From Elmis aenea (lineage: Eukaryota; Arthropoda; Insecta; Coleoptera; Elmidae): a stretch of DNA of 64,000 nucleotides. The translations under genes and the position numbers were made by a program. The stretch spans positions 66,984,108-67,048,107 of the forward strand of contig OX393577.1 in NCBI GenBank assembly GCA_947652605.1. The letters are read 5' to 3'. Within the stretch, counting starts at the first letter, position 1. Each line of letters opens with the position of its first letter. This document shows, one piece after another, positions 1 to 12,429 of the stretch. The notes under the pieces are model-generated. The model was not told the DNA's origin. It did no database searches and was given only the letters and a program-made list of their open reading frames with translations.

Positions 1-1264
1 TTATATCGACAGAATTACGGCTAATAAAATTCCCTACCCTTCATAGCGACAAGTGTTGAGGTAGTTAATAAAACAACCAATAAATAACGCAATATGACAA
101 CTCCGTAAAAGTAATAGAGAATGGAAACATAAAAATATTAATGGCAGGAATAGGTCCCGAATAATAGCGGACATCAAGCGGTCGCTTCTTAATTCACGAG
201 GAAGCAATAAAAAAAGTTTTCGGTCTGACTAGCGAATTTATTATGAAATGTGGCCCACAAATAAAATACATATCATCATAAGAGTATTATTTTTTGGGTT
301 GTCGATCGGTTCGCCTTAGGTCTCTATATACCGACAGCCCCTAATATATGGCTGTATTATACTAATGCACGCGGGGTGCAAGGCGGAGGGAGGAATACCA
401 TGACATTTATTACCAATAAGCGTTGATATATTTTCCACGGTTAGTTCTGTCGGTTTTTCTATTTTATTTGTTAGATATTTTATACGAACAAATTTCAATT
501 TAGTTGTATTAAAAGACCACTCAGCAAATTCGAGTATAAAAGAGAGAAGACCGAATGTTCCAGCTGTAATTCAATAGTTCGTATTGGATGAAGCCTCATG
601 TGGTCACGTAATGTGACAGCGATTATCAGATTCATGACTCGAGCTACTCCCCCTAGATTTGTAAAGTACTGATGAAATGCAAACGACCCCTGATTTATTA
701 CGATGTTCGGCAAAGGGTGGTGATAAACAAGCTGCAGTCGAAAAGGAAAATAAAAATAAGAAACACGGCCTACCCTGTAAAAACTTGCACCACAAAAACT
801 GGTAAGTCTGTTTATCACTCTGATTTATTACATAATTAAATGTGCATTATAAAAAGTACACTATCTAAAGGAATAATTTGATAACTCTTTGGTTTCTATT
901 GCAAACATTGATCTTTATACCGGGTTAGAAGAAGTCCCAAAACATCATCACCAAACGTTTAATTTTAAAATAAACACAGAATAAAAATACATGTAGGTAC
1001 CTACAGTCAGTTTGTGTCAAATTTTATTGTTGCTTATAATTAAAAACTTTGATAATGGCAGTAAAAATTACATAGATCTAGTTAAAATTGTAATGCTTCT
1101 GTAACTTTTATTGCCATTTTCAATATTTTTAATGATAAAGTACTTACAGTAAACGTTGACAAAAAGCTGGAAGTCGTTAGATGCATCTTAATTTTGTGTG
1201 AGTTATTTTTTCAGCTATTTTGTTAACTTTATTTTAAAATCAAACCCTCGATGACGATGTTATA
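1..1264. other. AT-rich DNA without recognisable gene
   Basis: No reading frame with recognisable protein motifs is seen on either strand. The short open frames between 316 and 818 on the minus strand have no family signature and look like chance frames. No clear inverted repeat or tandem structure was noticed. Confidence 0.5.
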
Positions 1265-1549
1265 AAATGCAGGGATGACCTGATTTAAATCATGATTGGA
1301 ATCAGCTGATTCTTTAATTAAAATCATGATTTAAACCAGTTTTTATTTATTTTCACGATTCAACGTCACATATAAATTAAATGCACGTTTTACTTCCACC
1401 CGCTAAACAATCGCCAGAAATATTGTCTATTGGCTTCTTATAGGTCAGGCAGAAATAAAGTCTCTGCAGGAATTTTCTTGTTCCGGTAGATTTACTTTGT
1501 AAATTTTCACAATAATAATTAATTTTGTGGTCAAAAGATTTACAGGCTC

Positions 1550-2275
1550 ATTCAAAAAGTCTGCAACAATTGGAAAAGTTTTTTATTATCAATTTCTCAG
1601 AAAATTTTATCCTTGATTAAAGTTGATGCATGACCTCAAACTAATAATGGAAAAAAAAATCATATAACACCAGATTTAAACGATTTTAGAAATATTCGGA
1701 AGAGTAAAGCGCCCTTATTTTGAAAAAAGTTTTAAAAAAGTAGTTTACCACATAAAAATAATATTAATTAAATTATCGTCTTTCCTTGATTTTTTTAACT
1801 CCTTAAATAAAAGCACTTTAATATTGCGAATTGTTCTAAAATCGCTAAAAGCTAATGTTTTATGAACTTTTATGTAACTTAAAATTAGTTTTAGATCATG
1901 CTCCAACTTTAATCAGGAATAAAATTATTTGAGAACCATAATAAAAAACTTTTCCATTTGTTGCAGACTTTTTGGATGTTAAAATTACTATAAAAAAAAA
2001 AACAAATAACGACAAATTTCATCTTTGGTGGTATTTTTGAATTCTAAACAATCTTTCTCCAGGAAGTTTTTTTTGTACTTAGCTCTTAAAATAAGGCCAT
2101 TTTACTCTTGTGAATATTTCTGAAATCGCTAAAATCTAGTATCGTATAAATTTTTATAAAATTTTATCCATCTTAAAATCAGTTTTAGGTCATCATCAAC
2201 TATTATCAAGAATAAAAGTTTCTGAGAAAATTTTAATAAAAAACTTTTTCATTTGTTGATGCATTTTGAACGACA
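1550..2275. repeat. three-armed foldback repeat
   Basis: The stretch 1550-1650 (AAAGTCTGCAACAATTGGAA at its start) recurs as an inverted copy at 1877-1977 (ending in TTGCAGACTTTTTGG). A third, more diverged copy lies at about 2163-2275 in the same orientation as the second. The second and third arms also share the sequence before them (ATCGCTAAAA and following). The outer flanks near 1280-1340 and 2350-2400 hold AAATCATGATTT-type palindromes, so the whole 1265-2440 region may be one non-autonomous DNA element. No transposase frame is present. The family is not recognised. Confidence 0.6.
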
Positions 2276-2444
2276 ATGTATAGAAGATATAATGTAGTGT
2301 GAAAAATGAATAAATTATTTGCAAAAAAAGAAACATAGTCAAGTTTCTTAAAAAAAAAAAAAATCGTGATTTTTAAAATTTAAATCAATGATTTTTTATT
2401 TTGCATTCAAAATGGTAAAAATCTTCAAGGGTTTTATTTAAAAA

Positions 2445-3494
2445 AAATAACTTGGGAGTAATTTCCTAATAAACCGGAAATGCAAAAAAAAATTAAAACA
2501 TCAATAAATTTTTTGTTTGGCCATATACTCAACCCGAATTTTAAAGCAAAAGTTTAAAAATAACTAAGATAATTGGCCTTTCCAGAACTTTCTCCTAACC
2601 CTGTATAATTAAAATAACAGCCAAGTTTGTACTAGCTGAGATATCTTTTTATATTTCCCATTTGGTACTAATTTTTGGGCAAATTAATACTGCTTAATTT
2701 TTAAGTGTACTATTACGTACATTTTTACCTTTTTGCTAAGAACAAATTAATTTCTAATCACGTGATGGAATAGATTACAACAAAATATTAATCATTTACT
2801 AAAGCGAAGAATTGGGGTTGAAAATTGCTGATTTTCAAATTTTAATACTGTCTAATAAAAAAAAAAGTTTCATGTAATCGATGTTAATGAAGTTGTTTTA
2901 AAATTATGTTCCACTTATACAAGAGGTTATCACCAAAAATATTTGATCAAGCGAAATTAAATTAACTGTTAAATCGTTCATAATCTTAAATTTTAACATC
3001 TTCAAATATAAAGTTTACCATCCGTTAAACTAAGAAATATTAATTAACGTTCTTGCAAAACTTGAAGATAGTTCTTTATCTTGACATAAATCTACTAAAA
3101 GAATTGATGTAATTTTTTTTAATGTAACCATTGGTGCCATTCAATTCGTTGTTTTGTCGTTCATAATTTAAAACCTGTAAATGATTTGTTTTTAAATACT
3201 GATTCCGATATTACTACGTGTGCATTGTAACTAATTATTTATTTTTATCCTGCTAATAAAATATCTATTGTATCCTAAAAGATCTTTTCCTCTAGGAGTA
3301 AAATATTTTCAAAACTATTCTTAACGTCAGAACTTAATTATTTAAAAATTTATTATAATAGCTTTAAAAAAAAGTGTTACAATTTTTGCAAGTGCTACAT
3401 TGAATAATTTATTTTAAATTTATTATTTCTGCGCATCCTAAGCCACACACATGGACAGACAGACGACATCACGAAAACTTTTCAAAGAACAAAA
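2445..3494. other. AT-rich DNA without recognisable gene
   Basis: Nothing with coding or repeat structure is seen. A lone CCCTGTATAA near 2600 resembles the terminal motif of the mariner-type MITEs elsewhere in the window, but no partner end was found. Confidence 0.4.
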
Positions 3495-3940
3495 GCAGGA
3501 CGTATAAAGTTAAATGAAACTAAGTCAGTGCATGTCAATTTTACCAACAAGATATTGAACACGTACCAATAAACTTAAATAATTAACAAAGTCCATACTC
3601 CAATACGGCAAAATACTTGGGTATTACACTGGACGCTAAGCCACGCTGGAAGGCTCATGTTAAGAAAAAAAGGGAAGAAATAGGTATCAAATATAAAAAA
3701 GTGTACTGGCTAATCGGGAGGAAAACACTAAGGAACATCGCTGATGCACCTTGGTATTTTAGAAATAGTGACATACATCGAGACCTCAACATGGACACTG
3801 TAACCAACACCATTAAGAAGTTTGCCAAGAGCCACGAAGAAAGGCTCCATCAGCATGTAAACGTCGAGGCGATCCATCTCCTGGACACTACAGGATTGGT
3901 AAGAGGACTTAAAAGGGTTAAACCTTTTGAGTTAGTTTGA
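3495..3940 (+). mobile_element. jockey-like LINE, broken 3' ORF end
   Basis: Translation from about 3611 reads KYLGITLDAKPRWKAHVKKK, the conserved segment after the reverse transcriptase palm of insect jockey-type elements. It ends with the usual family terminus (APWYFRN, HRDL, then KPFELV and a stop at 3938-3940). An upstream piece at about 3505-3560 (KLNETKSVHVNFTNK) belongs to the same element in another frame, so there is at least one frameshift and some stop codons. About 50 residues are missing between IGRK and DAPWY, where jockey elements have the thumb region. What remains is only the C-terminal part of ORF2, with no endonuclease or catalytic motif. It is a dead relic. The family call rests on motif recognition. 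Confidence 0.85.
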
Positions 3941-5740
3941 TCAAGTTTAAAAGCAGAGACTGTGCGGTAGTGTGCACGTTAATAATTAGTGTACTTATAT
4001 TAGCAAACTAAGGACTACTATGGAGTAAACCTTAGACCATATATGCCTAAGTTTGAACAATATTAATTTAGGCTAGAATTAAACTGCTCATTGGTCTTAC
4101 AGACCAGATTGCATTTTTATAAACTTTGTAAGAGTTCAAATTTTAAAAAAATCTCAAACATACATCTTAATGGTAAAAATGAACCACCTTACCACAGAAC
4201 ATTAAAAATATACGCGCGTATACAACGTAAGCACAAGAATAATTGCGTTTCGGGGATATAAAACAATAATTAAACTTTTATAAACATAGTATACCCTACA
4301 CTTTTTACTTATTATTTGTCAAACCGAACCTAGCGACTTAGGTAGGTAATAATCATATAAACCAAAATCATCAGTTATGCAACACAATCTTAACTAAATT
4401 ATAATTTAAAATTGACCTACCTTAAGCCGATATATCAGTCTAATAGTTTGTCATACTTGGTAGCATCGCAAAGACAAAATTCTTCATTAAAAACGGTCCA
4501 ACTTCAGCAATACGCAAGTTCAAACCGCTTGACTGTTCATATTTTGCCAAATATCACCACCAAAAATTCGTTTGTATACACTAAATACATATTAGGCACC
4601 TTACATCTCAAAAACCGAATGATAATAGTCAAATGTTTAAAATTGCAATGAATTTTGGCATGGATCTGACGTATTAGCGGTGCAAATAACATGCCGTCAT
4701 TATCCGTGATCATGCACGCGTGCGATGCAACCTGTCGGCTAGGGACGCGGTGAAAACTCACAAGATATTTCGATTTTCGGAACTTTGCGAAACCGGCAAA
4801 TTATCTCCATCGCTATTTTAGCTCTTTGCGAATAATTTTCACTACCGTAACACAAGAATTTAGCAAAAATTACGTTGATTTCAGTCGATTAAAAAGGACG
4901 CCGAAAGCACATGTCACTTACGTCACTGTCAGCGCTTAGTAGAACTACGCAGGCTTGCCCCGCTTAAGCCACTTTGATAGAGGAGTAGGAGTTTTGAATG
5001 CGAGCTTGTTACAGCCTTTATCGGCACATCAAGCGATGGACAGGCTTTGAGCGGGGACAAAAAATGTTATATTATGGAATTACGCGTGTTGTAGTACTAA
5101 CCATTTTAAGAAATTCACCTTAAATCGAATTTTGCATTGATATTAGATTTACAAACAATTATATTGCAATCATTTTGGGGATAAAATTATAAGTTACACT
5201 AAGATATAGATAATTTTACAATTAACGTAAGCAAAATAATAAGGGAAATATTTTTTAAAACACGAAAAATTTTTGCAAGACAACCTCCAAGTAGAATTGA
5301 TAAAACTCAAATTTGTAAAGAAGAGAAACAGTAATAAATGACTGCAACCATTGGCAATAAAATAAGGGATATGTAACAATAATTGATAGATGAAAGAAGC
5401 AGGCGTCGTTTTTCGACGCTCAATGATTGATTGCTCGCGAATTGTACCTGATAGATAGAACAGGACAAAAATTTCGCAGGACTAATGGTTCGCTTAAAAA
5501 AAAAAAGTTTGGCCTGAACAAACTTAAAAACTATGAATCAGTTTTTATACAAATTTATGATAAATAGCCCCTAGGAATATTAGAACTGACCTTTGAAATA
5601 AATTTTAAATTAATTTTTAAGCTTCATTTATGTAAACAAATCAATTTACTTGAACATTTACACATTAAAAAAAAAACAATTGACCAAAAATCGAGAGTTT
5701 GAAACTGATCTAGTATTTCTACAAAAGATTTTCGTTGTTA
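3941..5740. other. unique DNA with a CpG-richer island
   Basis: No gene is recognised. The stretch 4650-5060 is less AT-rich and has more CpG than its surroundings, for example around ACGCGTGCGATGC at 4714. It could be a promoter or conserved regulatory block, but nothing in the sequence identifies a linked gene. The open frames at 4412-4761 and 5194-5379 show no family motif. Confidence 0.35.
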
Positions 5741-6239
5741 TACAGGGAGTCCCAGGTAATACTTCCAGAATAAGTATCTCGCTTATTATAAGAGATACAA
5801 GTTTGATATAAAATAATTCAATTATTCTTAAGTACGAAAGAAGTTGCAATCAATTTTTAAAGTACAAAGTTTTTCGTACTTCAGTAGTAATTGCAATAAA
5901 TATGAAAACGTTGAACTTATTATGTCTCTCATAACTGTTTTGTGTTAACCGTTAGATCAATTATATTTGTACTTTCTTGGGGTACTTTTTACTGTAGTTT
6001 GTAAGTGTTGTTTTAGATTATTTTTATCACCTCCTATGTTTGAGATATTACCCTTTTTTAACTTATTTACACGAGCCGTCAAGTTGGTTATGGAATAATC
6101 AATTTTTTTTATATTTTTAATGAGATATCACTTGCCATTTCAATTTTCATAAAGAATAATTCATCTAACTTAAGCAAACTTGTATCTTTTAGAACAAGGC
6201 AGATCCTCATGCTGAAAATGTTATCTTGGACGACGGGTA
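5741..6239. mobile_element. MITE with long terminal inverted repeats
   Basis: The left end TACAGGGAGTCCCAGG at 5741 faces a diverged inverted partner ending at about 6239 (TTGGACGACGGGTA). Homology between the arms continues inward: AGAGATACAAGTTTG near 5795 pairs with CAAACTTGTATCTTTT near 6176. Arms are about 100-130 bp and well diverged. There is no coding capacity. The TACAGGG end and apparent TA flanks fit a non-autonomous Tc1/mariner-type element. Confidence 0.55.
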
Positions 6240-6397
6240 TATTAGGGATTGTTAATTTTAATATGTTTTTCTTTCTGACTTTTTTAACTTACTCGATAGC
6301 TTTTTATGGATATAATAATAATAATTAGAAATCTCTTGGCTTATTTTACATCATATTAAGCCTGCTTATATTTATTTGTACATATTCTCTTAAACTA

Positions 6398-6790
6398 TTA
6401 AATGTTAACATTATTTTTCACATATTCTACACATACTTTTTTGAAATTTGATATTGACGTGGCTTGTTTAATTTCCACAGGTAATTCATTAAAAATCTTG
6501 AGCCCTTTGTAGTACAAGGCGTTCTGTGTATTTGTTTCCATTAAATTCGGTAGTTTAAAATTATCTTTGTTCCTAGTCTGGTATTCGTGAATGTTACAGT
6601 TTTGTATTTTCAGTCATGTAACGTGGTAAAAAATTATTTACTGCCTTATATATTAAAAAAGGCAATTAAACGTAATTTTTTGACGTATACAACCACTTTA
6701 AAGTATTTAACATTTCCAATTTTAGTGTATTTCGAGCATTTTAATACATTCAAAGCACCCTGTGAATTTAATATACTTTATTTATCATCA
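6398..6790 (-). mobile_element. CR1-like LINE, 3' end of ORF2
   Basis: On the minus strand an open stretch of about 66 codons ends at the stop at 6398-6400. It contains YQTRNKDNFKLP, then YYKGLKIFNELPVEIKQATS and a following FKK segment. This order (TRN motif, then Y-K-G-hydrophobic-FN-x-LP-x-x-IK) is characteristic of the C-terminus of CR1/L2/Daphne-type LINE reverse transcriptases. Upstream, to about 6790, another frame gives IYKAVNNFLPRYM, matching the preceding part of the same domain, so there is at least one frameshift. Finger and palm motifs are absent, as expected of a 5'-truncated copy. The exact clade is uncertain. Confidence 0.7.
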
Positions 6791-7112
6791 TTTTTTCCCT
6801 TAATTTTCCTAAATTTGAAGTAACAACCTCTAGTAAAAACCACTGAATTAAGTCCATAAACGTCATAACAAAACAAGGTTCCTAGCAACAATAAAAAATT
6901 TCTGCAATTCTTATAACATTCATTGCTCAGGGGAAATTAAGCAAGTGAACTAAAAAAATTGTGATTTAGATCGATATGTGTATAAGCTTCTTTGCAAAAT
7001 ATTCCAGGCGAAACAAAAACTTAACAAAATATGAATAACCACACGAAAAAGAACAAAGAAAAGAGTACTTAAAAAAGATTACATTAAATAACAAGCAAAT
7101 TTATTATTGAGT

Positions 7113-7544
7113 AATTTATATTCGTCCTCGATGGAAAGAACACATCAAGAAAAAAAAAAAGAACTTGACTTTAAATTTTAAAAAAGGGTACTTTCTGATT
7201 GAAAGGATAACAAAATTGTTTGTACATAAGGTTACTACTGTACAAAAAAATCTTAAAGCCAGTCTGTACGTATGGGGGGGTTCAGCTCTGAGAATGTGCA
7301 GCCCAATGCAACACAGATAAGATAGGTACAGGTCTTTCAAAATTTAGTGCTTTCAGGTATTGTCGATACTCCATGGTACTATCGGAATGATCGCCTACAC
7401 AGAGATTTGAAGATCGTAACCGTCAGAGAAGAGACCAGAAGGGAAGACTCCACCCTCACCGAGGTGCTGCAGTTTCTAGACATTGTCGGTTTAAAAAGAA
7501 GGCTCAAACTGTTTATCTACATGTATAACATTTTTACAAAATAA
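7113..7544 (+). mobile_element. jockey-like LINE relic
   Basis: Translation from 7113 gives RPRWKEHIKKKKKELDFKF and then, across several stops and frame changes, a sequence ending in GIVDTPWYYRNDRLHRDLKI and a stop at 7544. These are the same C-terminal jockey-type landmarks as in the relic at 3.5-3.9 kb. Here the middle part missing from that copy is still present in degraded form. The copy lacks endonuclease and catalytic domains. A SINE lies about 250 bp downstream. It is a decayed, 5'-truncated insertion. Confidence 0.75.
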
Positions 7545-7793
7545 AGCCCATTATTTTTATACAAGTAAATGAGTTGCTGTTTGATTATTTCGAATGCTAG
7601 AATTAAAAAAACAAAGAAAGGATGATTTTACGAGATAACATGAAAAAAAAAATATTTCTAAGCCGTTATGTGGCAATCTTTTTACGTAGCAGTCCAAAAT
7701 TTTTATCAAATTCACCCCATTTTATGCACTCCAAAGTTAAAACCTACTCACTCAGGGGGCCTTAACTTTAATTTGCACCAAAACTTCAGTTAC

Positions 7794-8035
7794 CGAGCTC
7801 GGTGGCTAGTTGGTATGCAACCTAGCGAGTAAAATCGAGAGGCGTGGGTTCGAATCCCGCGGCCGTCTGTCATCGTAGGGGTTTCAGGTGGTTTCCCCTA
7901 CCTACTATAGGCAAATGCTGTGACAGTACTTCCACCTACCCTTACCTTACCCACCCTTTCTTGTTCCCCGCCCCCTCCTCCCGGACGCTAGTGACCCCTG
8001 TTGTCGAAGCGTCCCTAAACTTTCAATTTAAAAAA
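7794..8035 (+). mobile_element. tRNA-derived SINE with target site duplication
   Basis: A pol III A box (TGGCTAGTTGG, 7803-7813) and a perfect B box (GGTTCGAATCC, 7847-7857) form a tRNA-like head. A body with GTTTCAGGTGGTTTCCCC, GGCAAATGCTG and a pyrimidine-rich segment follows, and the element ends in a short A-run at 8029-8039. It is flanked by a 14-bp duplication: AAAACTTCAGTTAC at 7780-7793 and AAAACTTCAATTAC at 8036-8049, one mismatch. This shows L1-type retroposition and sets both boundaries. The central words resemble conserved domains reported in other insect SINEs, but I cannot name the family. A 5'-damaged relative lies at 20.9-21.06 kb on the minus strand. Confidence 0.88.
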
Positions 8036-8049
8036 AAAACTTCAATTAC

Positions 8050-8820
8050 GCACTATTTCCCGAGAACAAGGCAAGATATACCTTTAAAAACAAGCTTCCC
8101 GTAAAACTATTTATATTTAATATTAAAATGTTTGTGTAAGTATCTGTGTTGCGAAGAAGCAAGGAGAAACGTTTTATTAAGAACCCTTCCTTATCTTTCG
8201 TCGCTGTGAAAGAATTAATTGTGTCTTTGTGCTGCACAAACAATTTCAGTACTTTGTGCAAATAGTTCTAAGATTTGCAACGCAATAAATATCATTCGTC
8301 TGACACACAAATTCCGAAATAAATTTTATTGTCGAGTTTTCCGGTGTTGTACGTATTATTTTCTAATTTAAACATAATCAGGGATAATTTAGAACTCCTT
8401 GTACCGCACCAGAACTAGTTTATAAGGATTATGTTCGCCCAAATACTTTGCTCTTTTAAAACAAACTTAAACGCGCTCCTTTGTCAGCACAAATTTCGCT
8501 TTCCGCTGTTTCGAAATTCTTTCGTAAATTCCGATAAGAAATCATGTGCGCATTATATGATCGTTTGGAGAGCCGATAAATGATATAACATAGCAATGTT
8601 TTTAACATAATGAAATGCATGGCGGTTTTATCATTATGAATTTCTAACATGCAATAAGTTTGTTATTTACAAAAATTCTGTTCATATCTGTTCATACATA
8701 TTCATGAGCGACTACGTTTTTATGGTAAAAAATTCGTTAATCAAATAATTCATGAATTATACAAATTTTAATTGGCTTATTTTTGAGATAAAATGTACAT
8801 AAGGTTGGCAAAGAAAATGG
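8050..8820. other. unique AT-rich DNA
   Basis: No gene, repeat or RNA structure is recognised. The minus-strand open frames in 8046-8650 carry no known motif. Confidence 0.4.
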
Positions 8821-8822
8821 TA

Positions 8823-9071
8823 CAGGGTTAGCCAATAGGTATGACGGGGTTTTAGTAGGCTATAGAACGAACAAACAAAAACCTATCACATGTTCAAAAA
8901 CTAAATTTAATAGCTTAAATTATGCAGTTTTACTACATACACCTAGTGTTTAAAAATTACTTCTTTCAAATGATTCCCATGAGAATTAATAAACAGACGT
9001 AATCTCGTAACAAAATTCAACATCATTTCTATAGCCTACTTAAATCCCGTCATACCTATTGGCTAAGCCTG
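8823..9071 (-). mobile_element. MITE derived from the mariner-like element at 29.3 kb
   Basis: A 249-bp element begins CAGGGTTAGCCAATAGG and ends with the inverted copy CCTATTGGCTAAGCCTG. It is flanked by TA on both sides (8821-8822 and 9072-9073). The first ~210 bp closely follow the left ~210 bp of the element at 29344-30647 (TATCACATGTTCAAAAACTA, CATGAGAATTAATA). It then jumps straight to the right terminal repeat at TTTCTATAGCC. It is therefore an internal-deletion derivative that lost nearly all of the transposase frame. It could only move with help from an intact relative. Confidence 0.9.
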
Positions 9072-9073
9072 TA

Positions 9074-12000
9074 TAACAAATTTAAAAAATCGTTGCTTGC
9101 AAAAAAAAGACTAATTAATAACGTCGAATCCATTTGAGATTTTTATTTTTTGAAAGATAAATTAACGAAACAACATGAAGATTGTCCAAGTTGCATTGAA
9201 GTAGGAACACCAATTTTAAATACTTGTTTATAAGAATTATAGGATTTAAATTGATATGGAATCTCATCATATTTTTCAGGTTATTTGGAAAACAAGAGCA
9301 TAACATGTTAATTTTTATATTGTTCCTAATGAGCTGATAAAAACACACGTTTTAGCTAACTTAACCACTCGTTATCGGTAACTGTACTCTAGATCCGTAT
9401 GTTCCTAGTGGTCAACCAAACACCCTGTATATAAATAAACACAATAAACGCACCATTATCGGTACTTGTCAACTCTTGCTAAAATAAATCAAGTCAGTAA
9501 GACATCAAAATTGTTAAATCGACCGAGAAATTGTTCAAATAGAAGAAAATCGGGATTTTAGCCGTAATAAAATATTTGCAAAAAAAGGGTACAGATCCTT
9601 AAGGGATTGCAGAAACCTTGGCAGAGCGCGTGTAAAAAACGTGTCTGCCTAAAATAGAACTCATTCAGACGATTGGGTCGTCTCAGACATTTTAAATTAT
9701 TTATCGTAAGAAAACGTTTCGCCAATCGCCTTAAACGGGCATAAATTTTACAAGTAACTTATTTTTACTTTAGCGACAAAAGAAAAATGCGTAAGTATAA
9801 AGTATACAGGTAGTTCACTGAGAAGTATACAGTAAAACTAAAATAAATAAGCTTAATTGAAAATAACTTATGCCTTTCAAAGAATATTTGATCAAAATAA
9901 TAATTTAGTATCGAGACTCTAAACACTTCGTCGGTAGAAATTTTCTTTATCTGTCTATTTAAATCTTTAATAACTTAATAATTAATTTATTCGTCACTAA
10001 ACTAACGTTTTTTAAATTTTTTTCTTCATTGAAGCAAGATTTTTTTGATTAAAAATTTCTATTGTCTCTGATAATTCTTTTATGATTTTTTTAAATTCTT
10101 TCTTCATCAAACTCTACATGTTTTGTGTTATACGAACACTTCTTGAGTGCAGATTTGTTTTTTTGAAGTAATTTTATATAGCCAATGTGTCTCGTTTATT
10201 TCTATTAATAAGTTAATCACTTAAAAAATCAAACAATTTATGAAATAATTAAAAATCCTGTATACATGCCATAGCAGTTTCTAGATCAGATTTTCAACAA
10301 AATTAATATTATCTATTTTTAAATTTACAAATGACTTTGCTTTCAATGGAAAACTAATCCTGTATTACGATAAAAGTTCTTTCAAAAGAAGATAAGTGAT
10401 TTTTATTTTCATTTTATTGCACTAAACTTGTGCTCAGCTTTGATTCATCGCAATCAGACAGCGTCAGAATATTTTGAAACTCGCCAGGGGTTGCACTAAA
10501 TTATTATTCATTGTAAGAAATATTTCCGCCACATTAATTGGGAAGTTCCGAACGTCCACTTAATAAAATTTATAAACAACTTCCGTTTCCAGTTGGTATT
10601 TAATATATTAATTAATATTACTCAACGTCAGATATCGTCTTCCTTGTCCGGTCCGTAACAAAATAAAGAAAAGGAACTTCACGTTTGACCCTTGATCATA
10701 TCCAGAGATCACGGTGTGCTGTGTGTAGTGACAGTAATGAGTAAATACCGTGGCTACTAGCACATATTTCAGGTATGTGGAATGCGAAGCCATCTCTTTT
10801 CAGCTCATACGTCGAGTTATTTTAACCTGTTAAATTCAATTTTGTCAGGTATTTAAGTACTTGTTTGCAAAAAACTTGAACTTTAAGAAATTCGATAAGG
10901 GTTTTAAGCTCGGTTCTTTAGTTTTACACAGTACTTCAGTGGTCTCGACCCATCAAAGAAAATCTTCAAAAACTATTATTTTCCAAAACCACATTTAACT
11001 CAACATTCATACAAACCTCTTCTGGAAATAAATTGTTTATTTGTCAATTATTGGTTTAAAAACATACTCCTAGGAAATCTACCTATCGATTACTCGAAAA
11101 AAATAAAGGCTGCACTAAATAACCGTCCCATTGCTTCAGCGTTAATCCCATCGAGTACATATTCCCAATAGACCAAACCCGACGTTCAAACACGCTATTT
11201 AACCGTTTTAAAACAGACAGAGCATCCTGTATTAACAAGACACTCAGATTAGCCAAGCGGATAAACGATACCGTCACAACAGCACCAAAAATAAAAACAT
11301 TTGCAAGCAAATGAAATTTCGTATCGATCATCGTCTGCACCAAACAACCAATCAACAAATTTCATATCCGATTCAATAACTTAATCTTGACGACGAGTCG
11401 ATATTCGAACGAATTTCTGTACGAAGAAAAGCTGTGGAAAAAATAAAATTACCATATCAAAGCACATGATTCATGGAATATCGAAGTAAGGACGATATAA
11501 GTGTCTGGATGTTGATAGCAGGCCACCGAACAAAAGACATATGAACAGCTGGCACGCAGTTGACAGTCTGATGGGCCAATGAAAATACAATCGCCCGCTG
11601 GTGTATTTGTGAAATAACGAAACTAAATCGCTGCAGCGTTCATACTGTTAAAATTAATGGAACGTTACAAAAATTGCATTTTTAGGTGCTATTGCAAGCA
11701 GTTATTCTGATAGTTTTGTTCTGTTTTTTCATCAAATGTCAACGGTGAGGTCAACTCTATAATTTAGAGAAAAACAAAAAGTTACAAAATGGGATGACGA
11801 AGACCCTAATTTAATGTAACGAAAACTAAAAGAAAACACTTAAGAGAAATAAAATTTAATAAAAGCGAATATTTAGCAACAAGGAAAGGAGAGCTAAAAA
11901 TCTAGTTATCGACGTTGAATTGAAAATAAAAGGGACTAACAAATTTAAGATTTAGGATTCACAAAGAACGCAATATTGGAGAAGAAAATTCGGCAATTAT

Positions 12001-12429
12001 TTCGTTCAGACACTGATTAAAAGAATTTTTTTTTAGTCTTCAAAGTTTTAAAAGATTTGCAAAGTGCATGCTCTTGGTTTTTTGTGAAAAAAAAATTCTA
12101 CGACCTAATTTTTTATAGGAATTGTCCCACACGTTGTTCAATGCACAAGTTAACGCGTCTCCTCATGCTATTAAAATGTAATAGGAATGGTAAAAAAGGT
12201 ATTAACAATGGGAGAATAAAGGAAAAGGAAGAGAGGCAGACCAAAGAGGAAGTGCGGTTAGGGGTAAAGAACTGCAAGGAGAAAGCAGAAGACCGGAAAG
12301 ACTAGAATTTTTTTTAAGAAATTTGAAGCCATGGGCCTTGTAGGTCTGTAGTGCTGGACTATATATAAAGTTTATCATCGCATAGTTGTCGAGCAAATTC
12401 AGTCAAAATGTAATTTATGTACCTCTCAG
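9074..12429. other. long stretch without recognisable gene
   Basis: No convincing gene. A lone CACCCTGTATA at about 9422 looks like one end of a mariner-type MITE whose partner was not found. The minus-strand frame at 11083-11358 (91 codons, hydrophobic patches) has no family motif and is probably chance. The plus-strand frame at 12057-12305 is lysine- and glutamate-rich low complexity. Nothing else could be supported. Confidence 0.4.

Noticed and set aside
11083..11358. 91-codon minus-strand frame with hydrophobic stretches, possible receptor exon
   Set aside because: No recognisable family residues and no splice context; length is within chance for AT-rich DNA.
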